DNA of 64,000 nt. It comes from Oscillospiraceae bacterium (GTDB lineage: Bacteria; Bacillota; Clostridia; Oscillospirales; Acutalibacteraceae). The translations under genes and the position numbers were made by a program. Location: positions 1 through 64,000 of the forward strand of contig CAJTCS010000001.1 in the NCBI GenBank assembly GCA_910574995.1, written 5' to 3'. Below the pieces are notes generated by a model. The model did no database searches, was not told where the DNA came from, and saw only the letters and a list, made by a program, of their open reading frames with translations. Below are positions 1-8,096 of this stretch, piece by piece. Within the stretch, counting starts at the first letter, position 1, and the number at the start of each line of letters is the position of its first letter.

Positions 1-1
1 T

Positions 2-109
2 CTCGAGGGACTAGGGCATGGGATGTCCTTGGAGAAGGGACAATTTCCCCGCACTTACTTGGAGAGTGTCTATGAAGATTTGCGGGAAGGCCCCACCCTG
101 ACGATGTGA
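2..109 (+). CDS. 3' end of an unidentified gene (partial)
   Basis: An open frame enters from the left edge and stops with TGA at 107-109, giving about 35 residues that end in ESVYEDLREGPTLTM. The composition looks like coding sequence, but the fragment is too short for me to name a family. It ends 53 bases before the phosphatase start. Treat it as the tail of a gene lying outside the window. Confidence 0.3.
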   Translation, partial: LEGLGHGMSLEKGQFPRTYLESVYEDLREGPTLTM

Positions 110-162
110 CATTCGCGGAAGGGTGCGCAGAGCTATTGGATAACCGTAGAGGGGAGAAAATC

Positions 163-621
163 ATGTTTCATATTTTGTTCGTCTGCCACGGCAACATCTG
201 CCGCAGCCCCATGGCCGAATTTGTCATGAAAGACCTAGTGAAAAAGGCTGGGCTGGAAAGCGAATTCCACATTGAGTCCGCCGCTACCAGTACGGAGGAA
301 ATCGGCAATCCGGTCTACCCACCGGCCCGGCGCAAGCTGAAGGAGCACGGCATAGATTGCTCCGGCAAAACAGCCCGGCAGCTCACCCGCGTTGACTATG
401 ACAGATACGACTTGCTCGTCGGCATGGACAGCGCAAACCTGCGGAATATGCGGCGTATTTGCGGCGGGGACGGGTCGGGGAAAATCCGTCTGTTGATGGA
501 CTTCACCGACCGCCCCGGCGATGTGGCTGACCCTTGGTACACCCGGGATTTTGAGGCTGCTTGGCAGGATGTGCTGGAAGGATGCCGGGGACTGCTGGAA
601 AAGATGATGGGAAGAAATTAA
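163..621 (+). CDS. Low-molecular-weight protein-tyrosine phosphatase
   Basis: 152 residues, the usual size for the LMW-PTP/ArsC-like fold. The P-loop CHGNICRS (CX5R) lies at residues 8-15 and supplies the nucleophilic Cys8 and phosphate-binding Arg14. The general acid is the Asp of the DPWY motif near residue 123, so the active site is complete. These cytoplasmic enzymes dephosphorylate tyrosine (sometimes arginine) on proteins. I chose ATG 163 because it follows AGGGGAG and puts the P-loop at the N terminus; the frame is open further upstream without family sequence. It is followed at 35-45 bases by a HipA-like kinase in the same direction. Substrate unknown. Confidence 0.93.
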   Translation: MFHILFVCHGNICRSPMAEFVMKDLVKKAGLESEFHIESAATSTEEIGNPVYPPARRKLKEHGIDCSGKTARQLTRVDYDRYDLLVGMDSANLRNMRRICGGDGSGKIRLLMDFTDRPGDVADPWYTRDFEAAWQDVLEGCRGLLEKMMGRN

Positions 622-655
622 CCTTTTTACCCCCTATATAAAGAAGGTGAGCCAC

Positions 656-1903
656 TTGAAATGTACCTTGATGCACAAAAAGCTGCCTGTGGCGGCCATG
701 ACACTGGATGACGCCACAGGCCATATCGTAAAGGTAAATTCCTTGTACGCGCCGGAGCATCTCCCGATAGGGATCCGCCTCTATAAAGGCGCAGTCGACC
801 GCAAGGCATTGGACGACTGGTGGACAGAACGCGCCATCCCCATGAGCCGTTCCGGCATCCGGGAGGCCCTGGAAACCCTGGATGTGCCCAACACGGAAAT
901 GCTGCTTGTCCGCTGTTATGGGCTCAGCCTGTCCGACCAGTACTGGATTTGTCCCGAAGGCTCCGGGATTGTATGGGAGGACGTCAACTTCTTTCAAAAC
1001 GCTTTCTCCGATGACATCGGCGATGTTCTTTTCGGTGCGGATAAGAATGCGAATCTTCTGGATTTCAGTTCGCCGGACAACACCTCAGACGGCAACTTGA
1101 AAAAGCGATGGAAAATCATAGACGGCAAGCGCTGCTTGCTTAAAGGCGGCTCCAACCCCTTCCGCCAGCAGCCCTTTAACGAAGTGATTGCTACGGGAAT
1201 TATGGCGCGTTTGGGCATCCCCCATGTACCATACTCGCTGGCCTGGGACAAGGGTGCGCCCTATTCTGTGTGTGAAGATTTTATCACTGAAAATACGGAG
1301 CTTGTCCCGGCGTGGCGCATTTACCTGTCGCAGAAAAAAAGCAACAGCGCTTCCGTCTACCAGCATTTTGTGGATTGCTGTGGGGCGCTGGGGATAAAAG
1401 ACGTGGTCCCGTTCCTTGACCGCATGATCGTGCTGGATTATCTGATTGCCAACGAGGACAGGCATCTAAACAATTTCGGCGCGCTCCGTGACCCGGAAAC
1501 CCTGGAATGGCTGGGTATGGCCCCGATTTATGACAGCGGTTCCTCCCTGGGCTATGACAAACTGCCGGGGCAGATCCGGGCAGGCAAAGGCGTGGTGTGC
1601 AAGCCCTTCAAAAACCATCATGACGAGCAGCTCAAGCTGGTGACTTCTATTGACTGGCTCGAATTTGATAAGCTAGCGGATGTGGGGGATTTGATTACTG
1701 AAACGCTGACTGCAGGGGACGCAGGCGATTATATAGATGAAAACCGTGTCCACGCGATTGCCGGTTCTGTGCAAGAACGGGTCGCAGACCTTAAGCAGCT
1801 TGCCATGACGCACCTGCCTGCACAAGCGGAAATCACCACCGAGGACGATGTGGCGGAGGATATCGCGGAGGACTATGGGCCGAAGATGGGGTTGCAAAGC
1901 TGA
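656..1903 (+). CDS. HipA-like Ser/Thr kinase-fold protein
   Basis: About 415 residues. Kinase-fold landmarks run in order: a nucleotide-binding loop with LLKGGS near residue 162, the catalytic loop NEDRHLNNFG near residue 266, and the metal-binding YDSGSS near residue 292. These match the HipA-C/CtkA-like kinases common on clostridial mobile elements; toxins of this type phosphorylate host proteins such as aminoacyl-tRNA synthetases. No HipB-like antitoxin gene is adjacent, so a toxin-antitoxin role is not supported here. Start: AAGGTGAG at 644-651 is well placed for TTG 656; GTG 647, in the same frame, lies inside that ribosome site and is the alternative. The stop at 1903 lies just ahead of the first shared redox-regulon promoter. 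Confidence 0.72.
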   Translation: MKCTLMHKKLPVAAMTLDDATGHIVKVNSLYAPEHLPIGIRLYKGAVDRKALDDWWTERAIPMSRSGIREALETLDVPNTEMLLVRCYGLSLSDQYWICPEGSGIVWEDVNFFQNAFSDDIGDVLFGADKNANLLDFSSPDNTSDGNLKKRWKIIDGKRCLLKGGSNPFRQQPFNEVIATGIMARLGIPHVPYSLAWDKGAPYSVCEDFITENTELVPAWRIYLSQKKSNSASVYQHFVDCCGALGIKDVVPFLDRMIVLDYLIANEDRHLNNFGALRDPETLEWLGMAPIYDSGSSLGYDKLPGQIRAGKGVVCKPFKNHHDEQLKLVTSIDWLEFDKLADVGDLITETLTAGDAGDYIDENRVHAIAGSVQERVADLKQLAMTHLPAQAEITTEDDVAEDIAEDYGPKMGLQS

Positions 1904-1924
1904 TCTGCAAATAAACCCGTTTGT

Positions 1925-1987
1925 ACCTAAAGGTTTAAACTGATGAACAAACGGGAACTTCTCAAAGCAGCGGGTGTGGGGTATAAT
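1925..1987 (+). promoter_or_regulatory. Redox-regulon promoter P1
   Basis: First of six promoters with the same layout. Dyad ACCT-AA-AGGT at 1925-1934, TGATGAAC at 1941-1948, GGAACTTCTCA at 1954-1964, and -10 TATAAT at 1982-1987. The dyad centre lies 52.5 bases before the first -10 base, i.e. near -65, the usual recognition site of a LysR-type activator; there is no good -35. It drives the 63-aa gene at 2032. Confidence 0.8.
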
Positions 1988-2031
1988 AAAGCCACAGTAA
2001 AACAACACATACTTCACAGGAGGAATGTATT

Positions 2032-2223
2032 ATGAAAAGCCTGAGCATGATCAGCAAACCCCAGACCGGCTACACAGTGAAGAAATCGAACGCCAAAAAG
2101 GCCGGCAGCTTTGTTGCCCGCCATCGTGAAGATTCCTTCGAGCGATTTATGCAGGGCCGCACAAACACGGACATCTGCTATGTGGGCTTCGGCGGCATGG
2201 CCGTGCCCCAGCCCAGAGTATAA
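2032..2223 (+). CDS. Orphan 63-aa protein under promoter P1
   Basis: Small ORF with a strong ribosome site (CAGGAGGAATG, ending 8 bases before ATG) and a regulon-type promoter immediately upstream, so expression is likely. The protein is basic in its first 40 residues and ends CYVGFGGMAVPQPRV; I recognise no domain, signal peptide or membrane segment. The dispersed repeat begins about 75 bases after the stop. It may be an intact small protein or the 5' stub of a longer gene whose remainder was lost, as happened to other genes behind this promoter type. Confidence 0.5.
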   Translation: MKSLSMISKPQTGYTVKKSNAKKAGSFVARHREDSFERFMQGRTNTDICYVGFGGMAVPQPRV

Positions 2224-2296
2224 GATTTGCCGCTGCACTGACGTTTTCATGCAGGCGGGAATCAAAATCTTCCGGTTTTTGCAGAGGGGTTTGGGA

Positions 2297-2414
2297 GCAT
2301 CTTTTTTGCAATACTTTTGTTTCGGGATTATCGGGGTGCCTCAAACTCGCATAAATGCTGGCTTTTTTGAGGTCAAATAGGCCGCGGGCATCTTTTTTGT
2401 ATGGTAAACACAAA
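2297..2414. repeat. Dispersed repeat, copy A
   Basis: About 118 bases, clearly alignable with 5733-5851 in the same orientation. Both begin GCATCTTTTT, share ATACTTTTGTTTCGGG and CGCATAAAT, and end TTTTTTGTATGGTAAACACA. Each copy also carries an internal second GCATCTTTTTT. The two copies bracket the AT-rich 2.4-5.7 kb island. Confidence 0.8.
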
Positions 2415-2416
2415 AG

Positions 2417-2455
2417 GAGACAAAAGCAGTTTAGAGGCTTTTGTCTCTTTTTTTA
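2417..2455 (+). terminator. Rho-independent terminator
   Basis: Perfect 11-bp stem, GAGACAAAAGC (2417-2427) with GCTTTTGTCTC (2437-2447), 9-base loop, followed by a run of eight T. Confidence 0.85.
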
Positions 2456-2483
2456 TACTTTAAAATTCTATTGATGAAGCAAA

Positions 2484-2519
2484 AAGCGTGGGATAACATC
2501 ATAATCCACGCCTTTTTTG
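2484..2519 (+). terminator. Second terminator-like hairpin
   Basis: Stem AAGCGTGG/CCACGCC with some imperfection and a TTTTTT tail. It directly follows the first terminator, so the region downstream is well insulated from transcription arriving from the left. Confidence 0.6.
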
Positions 2520-2677
2520 TTCTTTAGTCTATAGGAAACACCTAATAAGTCACTAATAATTATGTTTAGTAGAGGGAAGAAGAGAAATCAATGTCACTAA
2601 TTTGTAGGTTCTACTTGAAAACGCTCAAGCACTCCCCTATAATGTAAGAAAGGAAGATTTTCGTGAAGTTGTCCCCG

Positions 2678-2875
2678 CTGGAATCAAAAATCTTTGGCAA
2701 AGTATGCTATGGCTTTCGACGCGACAAAAACAAGAGAGTAGAAATAGTTGAACATGAGGCTGAAATCGTGCGGGAGATATTTTGCTTATGCCTGTCAGGA
2801 AACAGTTTGTAGAAAATTCAAGAGCATTTGCGCAAGCAAGGTATTCCTTTTACAGCGGACTTACAATTAAGATCT
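2678..2875 (+). pseudogene. Serine recombinase remnant (Recombinase domain)
   Basis: Read in the frame starting at 2678 the sequence gives FGKVCYGFRRDKNKRVEI, then EIVREIF, then (after an in-frame TAG at 2810) KIQEHLRKQGIPF. This is the pattern of the Recombinase domain of large serine recombinases: xYGYRRD, EAEIVRxIF, GxSLxKIxxxLxxxGIP. Only about 65 codons survive; neither the N-terminal resolvase catalytic domain nor the zinc-ribbon tail is present. It overlaps, in another frame, the first 30 codons of the NTPase reading frame, marking the scar where an integrase gene was cut and joined to other DNA. Confidence 0.75.
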
Positions 2876-4968
2876 GTCATAATATACAATTATTGCGCGA
2901 ATTCTTAGATTCCAAATTGCCTGCCTGCGTTATATACGGTGATGCAGGTACTGGTAAGTCGGGTATGGCAAAAGACTTAATCCAAGAAATAAGTTTGGAA
3001 TCTTCTCATTCATCCTTTCTTGCGTTTTCGGCTACGGATTTCGATGTGGAAGAAGAAACCCTGTTTTTGAAGAAATATGGAGAGTATCAGATAGATGATG
3101 TATTTAATTTGTGTATTCCCACAGAGGTAAAAGTATGCGTGATCGAATCAGCAGAGAAGTTCTTCACCCTAAATTACCAGTCTACATTTAATCAGATAAT
3201 CAAAAAAATTTTGAAAAAGGATTGGAAAGTTATTTTTACGATTCGGACTGCTTACAAAGACTCCTTTTGTAACTTGATTCTAACCGAAACTGAATTTAGT
3301 GAGGTCTGTGTTACTAGCATAGAAGAGAAAGAACTGGTTAACCTTGGGGAGCAATATAACTTTCAATTGCTTGATGACAAAAACTTGCTCAGGCTTTTAT
3401 GTAACCTTTTTCATCTGAACTTGTTTTTAAAATTGCCATCTCGTTCCTCAAGCACTATTTCAACAACTGAATCATTTATGGAACAAGTGTGGAGAAAAAT
3501 GGTTTGTAATGATACCCATCGTGCAGGAAACTTACCAGTAAGACGAGGGCAATTAATAACAAATATGGTTTTCTCAATGTTTGCACAAGGTATAAGCTAT
3601 TATGAAAGCTCCGCCTCCGATGACTATGAAGCTTTGCAGGGGCTAGAAAGCAGTTCAATAATCATGCCATATGATGACTCGGGTCATTACTGGATGATTA
3701 GCCACGATGTATACGAGGAAATTATAGTAAAACACATTTTAGCGGATCGCTACCGTAAAAGCATTGGACCTAATGAGTTTGTAAATGGTTTTGGAGCTTC
3801 CTTGCGGGCGAGAAAATTGTACCGCATCTGGCTTGAGGGACTTTTGACGCAGGGGGATGATCACTCTCTAGATTTTTTCATATCAATTATGGAAAGTTCA
3901 TTAGGCCAAGAATGGAAAGATGAGACATTAATTGCATTAATGCAATCAGGCAATTACAACGCTTTTTGTATTCTTGGATCAATAATGAACCGCGAGGAAT
4001 ATAAAGAATTTCCACATTCTGTCTTTATTCTCAATACCGCCTGCCGTCAAATAGACAAAAATCTATTGCAAACGATGCCCGAGTTAAACCGCATTTCCAC
4101 AACTGCAATAAATAGGTTTCGTATTACTCGACCTGCTGGTTCTGCGTGGCATACAATGTTCCAATATATCTATGACAATCTAGCACTAATACCTTGGTCG
4201 TATCAGAATTTGGATGTTGTTTTGAGCGCTCTAAAATCATGGACAGAAAAATACGAATCGGGACAAACTACAAAAATTGCGGGCAAAATAGCTCTCTACC
4301 TAAAGAATAAATTATGGAACAATTGCAAGCATCCATACTCTGTTCATGGAGATTCTCACTTTGCTATTCTAAATGACATTATTCTTGCTTCGTCCATAGA
4401 ATTAAAGCAAGAACTGACTACTATTTTCAACTCTATGGTTTCAAGTAAAGCCTGGGGGAGAGAGAATGAAGATGATTTGCTTTTGCATAAAAGCCTATCA
4501 AATATTTTTAATTGTGGTAAAACTTTTAAAGCTGTCCCGCTTGTCATAATCAATTTGGCCGAAAGCTACTGGTGCAGTAGTTATCAAGGAAATGATGTTT
4601 ATGACTATTATCCCCGTTGCGAAGACATCGAGTATGATTTTGGTTTGAATTTGGATACTCAAATGAAGTATGAACCCGAAAGTGCTTATCAGACTCCATT
4701 ATATCTTCTACTTCGAGAGGAACCGTTTGAAACGCTAAAGTTTATTTTACGCTTAATAAACCATACAACAGAGTGCTATAAAAACTCAAAATTAGATGCA
4801 GATGCTAATGAAATATTCGAAATTTGTATTAAAATGCCAAAACTGCCAGTGTTACATTTTCCAAGAAACAGACGAATATGTCAAAAAATCACGTTTATAT
4901 TTCATCTGTTTCTAGGAGTGAATGTTAATCAGGCAGTTATATGGCATTGCTGTGCCCCATATTTCTAA
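2782..4968 (+). pseudogene. STAND/AAA-type NTPase, truncated at both ends
   Basis: AT-rich frame of 728 codons. Walker A is GDAGTGKS near residue 55; a Walker B-like hydrophobic strand VKVCVIESAEK follows near residue 118, then WKVIFTIRT. Further on, ISHDVYEEIIVKHIL resembles the winged-helix region of large antiphage-type STAND ATPases (Avs-like), where an effector domain normally precedes the NTPase and repeats follow it. Here the effector is missing: the first 30 codons overlay the recombinase remnant in a different frame. The last ~45 codons also look out of frame, with no family-like sequence. I infer a dead, transferred defence gene; the Avs-like assignment is from motif resemblance only. 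Confidence 0.55.
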
Positions 4969-5695
4969 CGAATGGAAGCTGCCCACTGCGAAAGGCCGTG
5001 TTGACTTAAACGAGAAGCATGGTATACTGGTACATAAGGCAGGGCATGTAGCTGGCTTTTGGGAACAAAAAGGTTCTGGCAGTGCCTATGGAGGACAGTG
5101 GATACCCAAAAAGGAAGCAGATGAACGTTTCCTTGGCAAACCAGGCGAGTTAAAATCTACAGATATCCCAACTACCCGAGGCGGTTATCGCATAGAGACA
5201 CAGATTGGGGAGGACGGGAAGGCATTGCGGGAATGGCACTACACAGATCATGGGTTTCCAGATAAACATTCTATTCCTCATGAGCATAAAATGGATTGGT
5301 CGCAGGGTTTTCCAAAACTGGGTCCCAATATCAACCATTGGGAAGGAAACGCAGAAAACAAAAGGTATAAAGGAGTAAAAGCCATGGCCTCTTTCCTGAA
5401 TCGGGATAAGTGTAGAGAACTTCAGTTTACCTCACTGAGCGAATTCAAATGGTGTCTGGAATGTGGTGGTGAGATCGAGTTTGTATGGAAGAATAAAACT
5501 TACGGGGTATTCCCGCAATTACGAAAAGATGCAAACTCTCCTCTTCAGAAGGTAATCACCCAAATCTACGATGACCACACAAAAGAAAATGAGTCTTGGT
5601 GCGACACGGCAGAAGAAATTTTGGATTACGATATGGATGGACAACGGCTGCGAGATGTCTTTGATGAAATCCTCGTAACTAGCAGGACGATCTGA
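4922..5695 (+). CDS. Toxin-like domain ORF with immunity-like C-terminal part
   Basis: 257 codons in one frame that seem to hold two units. Residues ~80-150 contain GYRIETQIGEDGKALREWHY, then HYTDHG and HEHKMDWSQG, a His-rich pattern seen in C-terminal toxin domains of polymorphic or phage-head-fused toxins. Residues 155-257, from ATG 5384, resemble small proteins with FKWCLECGGEIEF, then DTAEEILDYDMDGQRLRDV, found beside such toxins. The second unit has its own ribosome site, so it may be made separately as an immunity-like protein. There is no secretion domain, and the N terminus overlaps the NTPase tail, so the toxin part is probably a fragment. Assignment is by resemblance. Confidence 0.45.
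   Translation: MLIRQLYGIAVPHISNEWKLPTAKGRVDLNEKHGILVHKAGHVAGFWEQKGSGSAYGGQWIPKKEADERFLGKPGELKSTDIPTTRGGYRIETQIGEDGKALREWHYTDHGFPDKHSIPHEHKMDWSQGFPKLGPNINHWEGNAENKRYKGVKAMASFLNRDKCRELQFTSLSEFKWCLECGGEIEFVWKNKTYGVFPQLRKDANSPLQKVITQIYDDHTKENESWCDTAEEILDYDMDGQRLRDVFDEILVTSRTI
5369..5386 (+). promoter_or_regulatory. Internal ribosome site and ATG in the toxin-like ORF
   Basis: AAAGGAG at 5369-5375 lies 8 bases before ATG 5384, in frame. It would start a 103-aa protein covering only the C-terminal, immunity-like unit. Confidence 0.5.
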
Positions 5696-5732
5696 AAGAG
5701 GGGAATGTAACAAAAGCAAGTGTGCTTGGCAG

Positions 5733-5851
5733 GCATCTTTTTCGCAATACTTTTGTTTCGGGTTTTTTGAGATGCCGTAAACCCGCATAAATACTGGCTT
5801 TTTTTGCGGTCAAACAGGCCGCAGGCATCTTTTTTGTATGGTAAACACAAA
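5733..5851. repeat. Dispersed repeat, copy B
   Basis: Partner of copy A (2297-2414), same orientation, differing mainly by scattered substitutions and a few single-base indels. Its last bases contain the ATG (5838) that opens the next reading frame. Confidence 0.8.
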
Positions 5852-6182
5852 CGCTAGGTATACGAACACCACGTCAAGGATTGGTTTGGCGGTGTATCGT
5901 AACGTGTTCGCCCTTATAGTCGAGATAGACGGCTATAAGGGGGAAACGCGTTTACAGACAAAACGCGCCACCTACAAGGACATCCAGGCATGGGTCAAGG
6001 AGCGCTACGGCATCCATGTCAGCAATCTTGCCATATCCCAGACCAAGGAACTCTGCGGCCTTGCCAAGACGGAGTATAAGGGCTATGGAGATGCCGAAGG
6101 GCATGCTCCCAAGCTGGCCGCAAAGAAAGAGGCGGCTATCCGCGAGGCATTCATTTGGTTCGGCTTGATCAAAAAGGAATAG
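5838..6182 (+). CDS. Small protein resembling the C-terminal region of RumA-type methyltransferases
   Basis: 114 codons. DIQAWVKERYGIHVSNLAIS, then QTKELCGL and a tail KKEAAIREAFIWFGLI match a short domain that I know as a free-standing protein, or as the tail of 23S rRNA (uracil-5-)-methyltransferases, on clostridial mobile elements; it probably binds nucleic acid, but its role is not established. No ribosome site precedes ATG 5838, which lies inside repeat copy B, so the first 30 codons may be spurious and the gene may be a 5'-truncated relic. A terminator follows the stop. Confidence 0.5.
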   Translation: MVNTNARYTNTTSRIGLAVYRNVFALIVEIDGYKGETRLQTKRATYKDIQAWVKERYGIHVSNLAISQTKELCGLAKTEYKGYGDAEGHAPKLAAKKEAAIREAFIWFGLIKKE

Positions 6183-6191
6183 TGGAAAGAG

Positions 6192-6226
6192 GCCATCCTG
6201 GACTTGCTGCCGGGGTGGCTTTTTTT
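6192..6226 (+). terminator. Terminator after the RumA-like small gene
   Basis: Stem GCCATCC (6192-6198) with GGGTGGC (6213-6219), one G-T pair, followed by seven T. Confidence 0.7.
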
Positions 6227-6364
6227 GCATCTCCCGATGTCAAGGTCGGCGGGAAGAGACGCTGGCCTGGGGCCAGTGAAAGGAGATGAAGCCATGTTCT
6301 ATCAGAAAGTCAACCGCCGCAGCCGGGAGGCCATGGCCGGCTTCCTGGCCCGCCACTACCGCAA

Positions 6365-6489
6365 TAGTAAACGCACTTGAAAATCGGTAATGTCGATTTT
6401 CAAGCAGGGCGGCGCGGGCACACCCGTGCCGCCAGGTTCCAAGGAGGTGATACCTCAGAGGTATCACCTCCTTGGAACTGTGTTAACTA
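6365..6489 (+). mobile_element. Miniature inverted-repeat element, copy 1 (125 bp)
   Basis: Begins TAGTAAACGCACTTG and ends CTGTGTTAACTA, imperfect terminal inverted repeats. Two strong hairpins lie inside: CTTGAAAATCG/CGATTTTCAAG, and a 21-bp perfect stem from GTTCCAAGGAGG to CCTCCTTGGAAC; a GC-rich weaker hairpin lies between. The right flank has the TA target copy (6490-6491); the left copy reads AA, probably mutated. It has no coding capacity. Confidence 0.85.
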
Positions 6490-6659
6490 TACCATACCAT
6501 GAACTCCTGGAACCGGTCAACATCCTACGCCAACGACGTCAAGGTGCCGAACCTGGACATCCCGCAAGAGTTTCAAGACCTGGCCTATGACGTAGCCTGG
6601 GGCGAGGTGGAAGTCCCGGACTGGGACATTTTCTTTGCCCGTACTGTCTCGGACTTCTA

Positions 6660-6771
6660 TAGTAAACGCACTTGAAAATCGGTATTTACCGATTTTCAAG
6701 CAGGGCAGCACGAGCACGCCCGTGCCGCCAGGTTCAAAAGAGGTATCACCTCTTTTGAACTGCGTTAACTA
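6660..6771 (+). mobile_element. Miniature inverted-repeat element, copy 2 (112 bp)
   Basis: Same ends (TAGTAAACGCACTTG, CTGCGTTAACTA), flanked by perfect TA duplications at 6658-6659 and 6772-6773. Hairpin 1 arms are 14 bp; hairpin 2 arms are GTTCAAAAGAGGT/ACCTCTTTTGAAC. Confidence 0.88.
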
Positions 6772-7106
6772 TATCAGCGCACCGGCTACCACATCGGCTT
6801 CAACGGCCGCAGCAGCGGCTACCTGGTGCTGTACGAGGCGGAGGCAAACGAGGACGGTACTTATTCATTTTATCCCGGCCGGCCCATCGACATGTACGAG
6901 GACTTTGCCGGCTGGGATATGCGGGACCTGCGCGGCCGGGTGGAACTGGTCCAGGATTTTGACAAGACCTGCGACCGGCTGCGGGAGGGCTTTGTCTTCA
7001 TGCTGGAGCACTACGCCCCCGGCGAGTACACGGAAGTGAAGAAGATACCCCACCGCGTCATGGAGCCCGCCGGCAAGGGCCTGTTGGCCTGATGGAAGGA
7101 GGAAAC

Positions 7107-8093
7107 TATGCAGCCTGTCCCGCAGATACTTGTCCGCCATTTTGAGCGGTGCGGCCGCGTGCTTTGCACGAAATCCGGTATACTGCACCAGGGAGCATGA
7201 CTCCCTGCGTATCAGCAACGGCAAGTGGTACTGGTTCTCCCAGGGGTTCGGCGGTTATTTGGCGCTGGATTATCTTGTAAAGGTCCGGAAGATGCCGTTC
7301 CTGGAAGCCATGGAACGGCTTAACGGAGGGGCGGCAAGGATGCCGCCTTTTTTTGCGCCCAAAAAGCACGGGCATAAGCTAATTCTGCCCAGCCGCAGCC
7401 AATCCAGCGGGAAAGTGGCCGCATACCTGCTGGGGAGGGGCATTGCCCGGCCTGTAATAGATTACTGCCTGCACGCCGGGCTGCTTTATAGTTAACGCAG
7501 TTCAAAAGAGGTGACACCTCTTTTGAACTTAGCGGCACGGGTGTACCCACGCCGCTCTGCTTGAAAATCGGTATTACCGATTTTCAAGTGCGTTTACTAT
7601 ATGAGAGCCTGCCTTACCACAACGCCGTGTTCGTGGGCTTCGACCCGGGCGGCCAGCCCAGGTATGCCGCCCTGCGGGGGACTGCTTCCCCCTTCAAAGG
7701 CGAGGCCAGGGGCAGCGACAAGCGGTTTGCGTTCTGCATCCGAGCCCCGGACAGCCCGGCCCTCCATGTGTTCGAGGGGGCTGTGGACCTGCTGTCCTAT
7801 GCCTCCCTGGAGAGGCTGGATGGCCGGGACTGGCGGCAGGATAACCTGCTGTCCCTGGGCGGCGTATCGGGAAAAGAGGTGCCGCCTGCTTTGGGGCAGT
7901 TCCTCCACGATGGAAGGATATCCGGAGCATCTGCCTGCGCCTGGATAACGACGATACCGGGCGCAGGGCTGCGGAGGGGATTATGAAGGCCTTGCAGGAC
8001 CCATATGGGCTTTGCAATCTTCCCCCGCCACAGGGCAAAGACTACAACGACTGGCTGCGTATGCGGCTGGAAAATGGAAGGGAGTTATTCTAA
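7107..8093 (+). pseudogene. DUF3991/toprim-domain protein, frameshifted and split by an element
   Basis: Relaxase-associated toprim protein of conjugative elements. The ribosome site GGAGGAAACT precedes ATG 7107. An early frame (ILVRHFERCGRVLCTKSG) shifts near 7185 into TREHDSLRISNGKWYWFSQ, the zinc-finger/DUF3991 region. Element copy 3 interrupts at 7489-7599; removing it plus one TA restores GLLYESLPYHNAVFVGFDPG. The toprim part follows: HVFEGAVDLLSYASLERLDG, then after another shift near 7910 ICLRLDNDDTGRRAAEG with the acidic DxD, ending PPPQGKDYNDWLRMR. Two frameshifts plus the insertion make it non-functional. Confidence 0.75.
7489..7599 (-). mobile_element. Miniature inverted-repeat element, copy 3 (111 bp, reversed)
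   Basis: Inverted relative to copies 1 and 2. Plus-strand ends are TAGTTAACGCAGTTC and GTGCGTTTACTA, flanked by TA at 7487-7488 and 7600-7601. Hairpin arms: GTTCAAAAGAGGTG/CACCTCTTTTGAAC and a 14-bp stem starting CTTGAAAATCGGTA. Confidence 0.88.
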
Positions 8094-8096
8094 TGC

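Larger units (their letters stand above)
2224..2677. other. Gene-free stretch: repeat copy A and two terminators
   Basis: No convincing gene. It contains dispersed repeat copy A (2297-2414), two rho-independent terminator hairpins (2417-2455 and 2484-2519), then AT-rich sequence up to the recombinase remnant. Base composition drops sharply here compared with the left-hand 2 kb. Confidence 0.6.
6294..7092 (+). pseudogene. Conserved conjugative-element protein split by two miniature elements
   Basis: ATG 6294 has a good ribosome site (AAAGGAGATG). The product starts MFYQKVNRRSREAMAGFLAR and would continue YHTMNSWNRSTSYAND, a hallmark of a conserved protein of unknown function on clostridial ICEs and plasmids. 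The frame is broken by miniature-element copies 1 and 2. Removing 6363-6489 and 6660-6773 (each element plus one dinucleotide) gives one clean frame of 186 codons ending at 7092, with FRY/YRYHTMNS and DFYQRTGYHIGFNGR intact. The rest, SSGYLVLYEAE and WDMRDLRGRVELVQDFD, is uninterrupted. The gene was therefore intact until the elements moved in. Confidence 0.75.

Noticed and set aside
5150-6467. Several minus-strand frames over 5.1-6.5 kb, including ones starting MCLPYKKDA in both dispersed repeats
   Set aside because: They arise from the repeat sequence itself, lack ribosome sites, and are out of frame with any recognisable protein.
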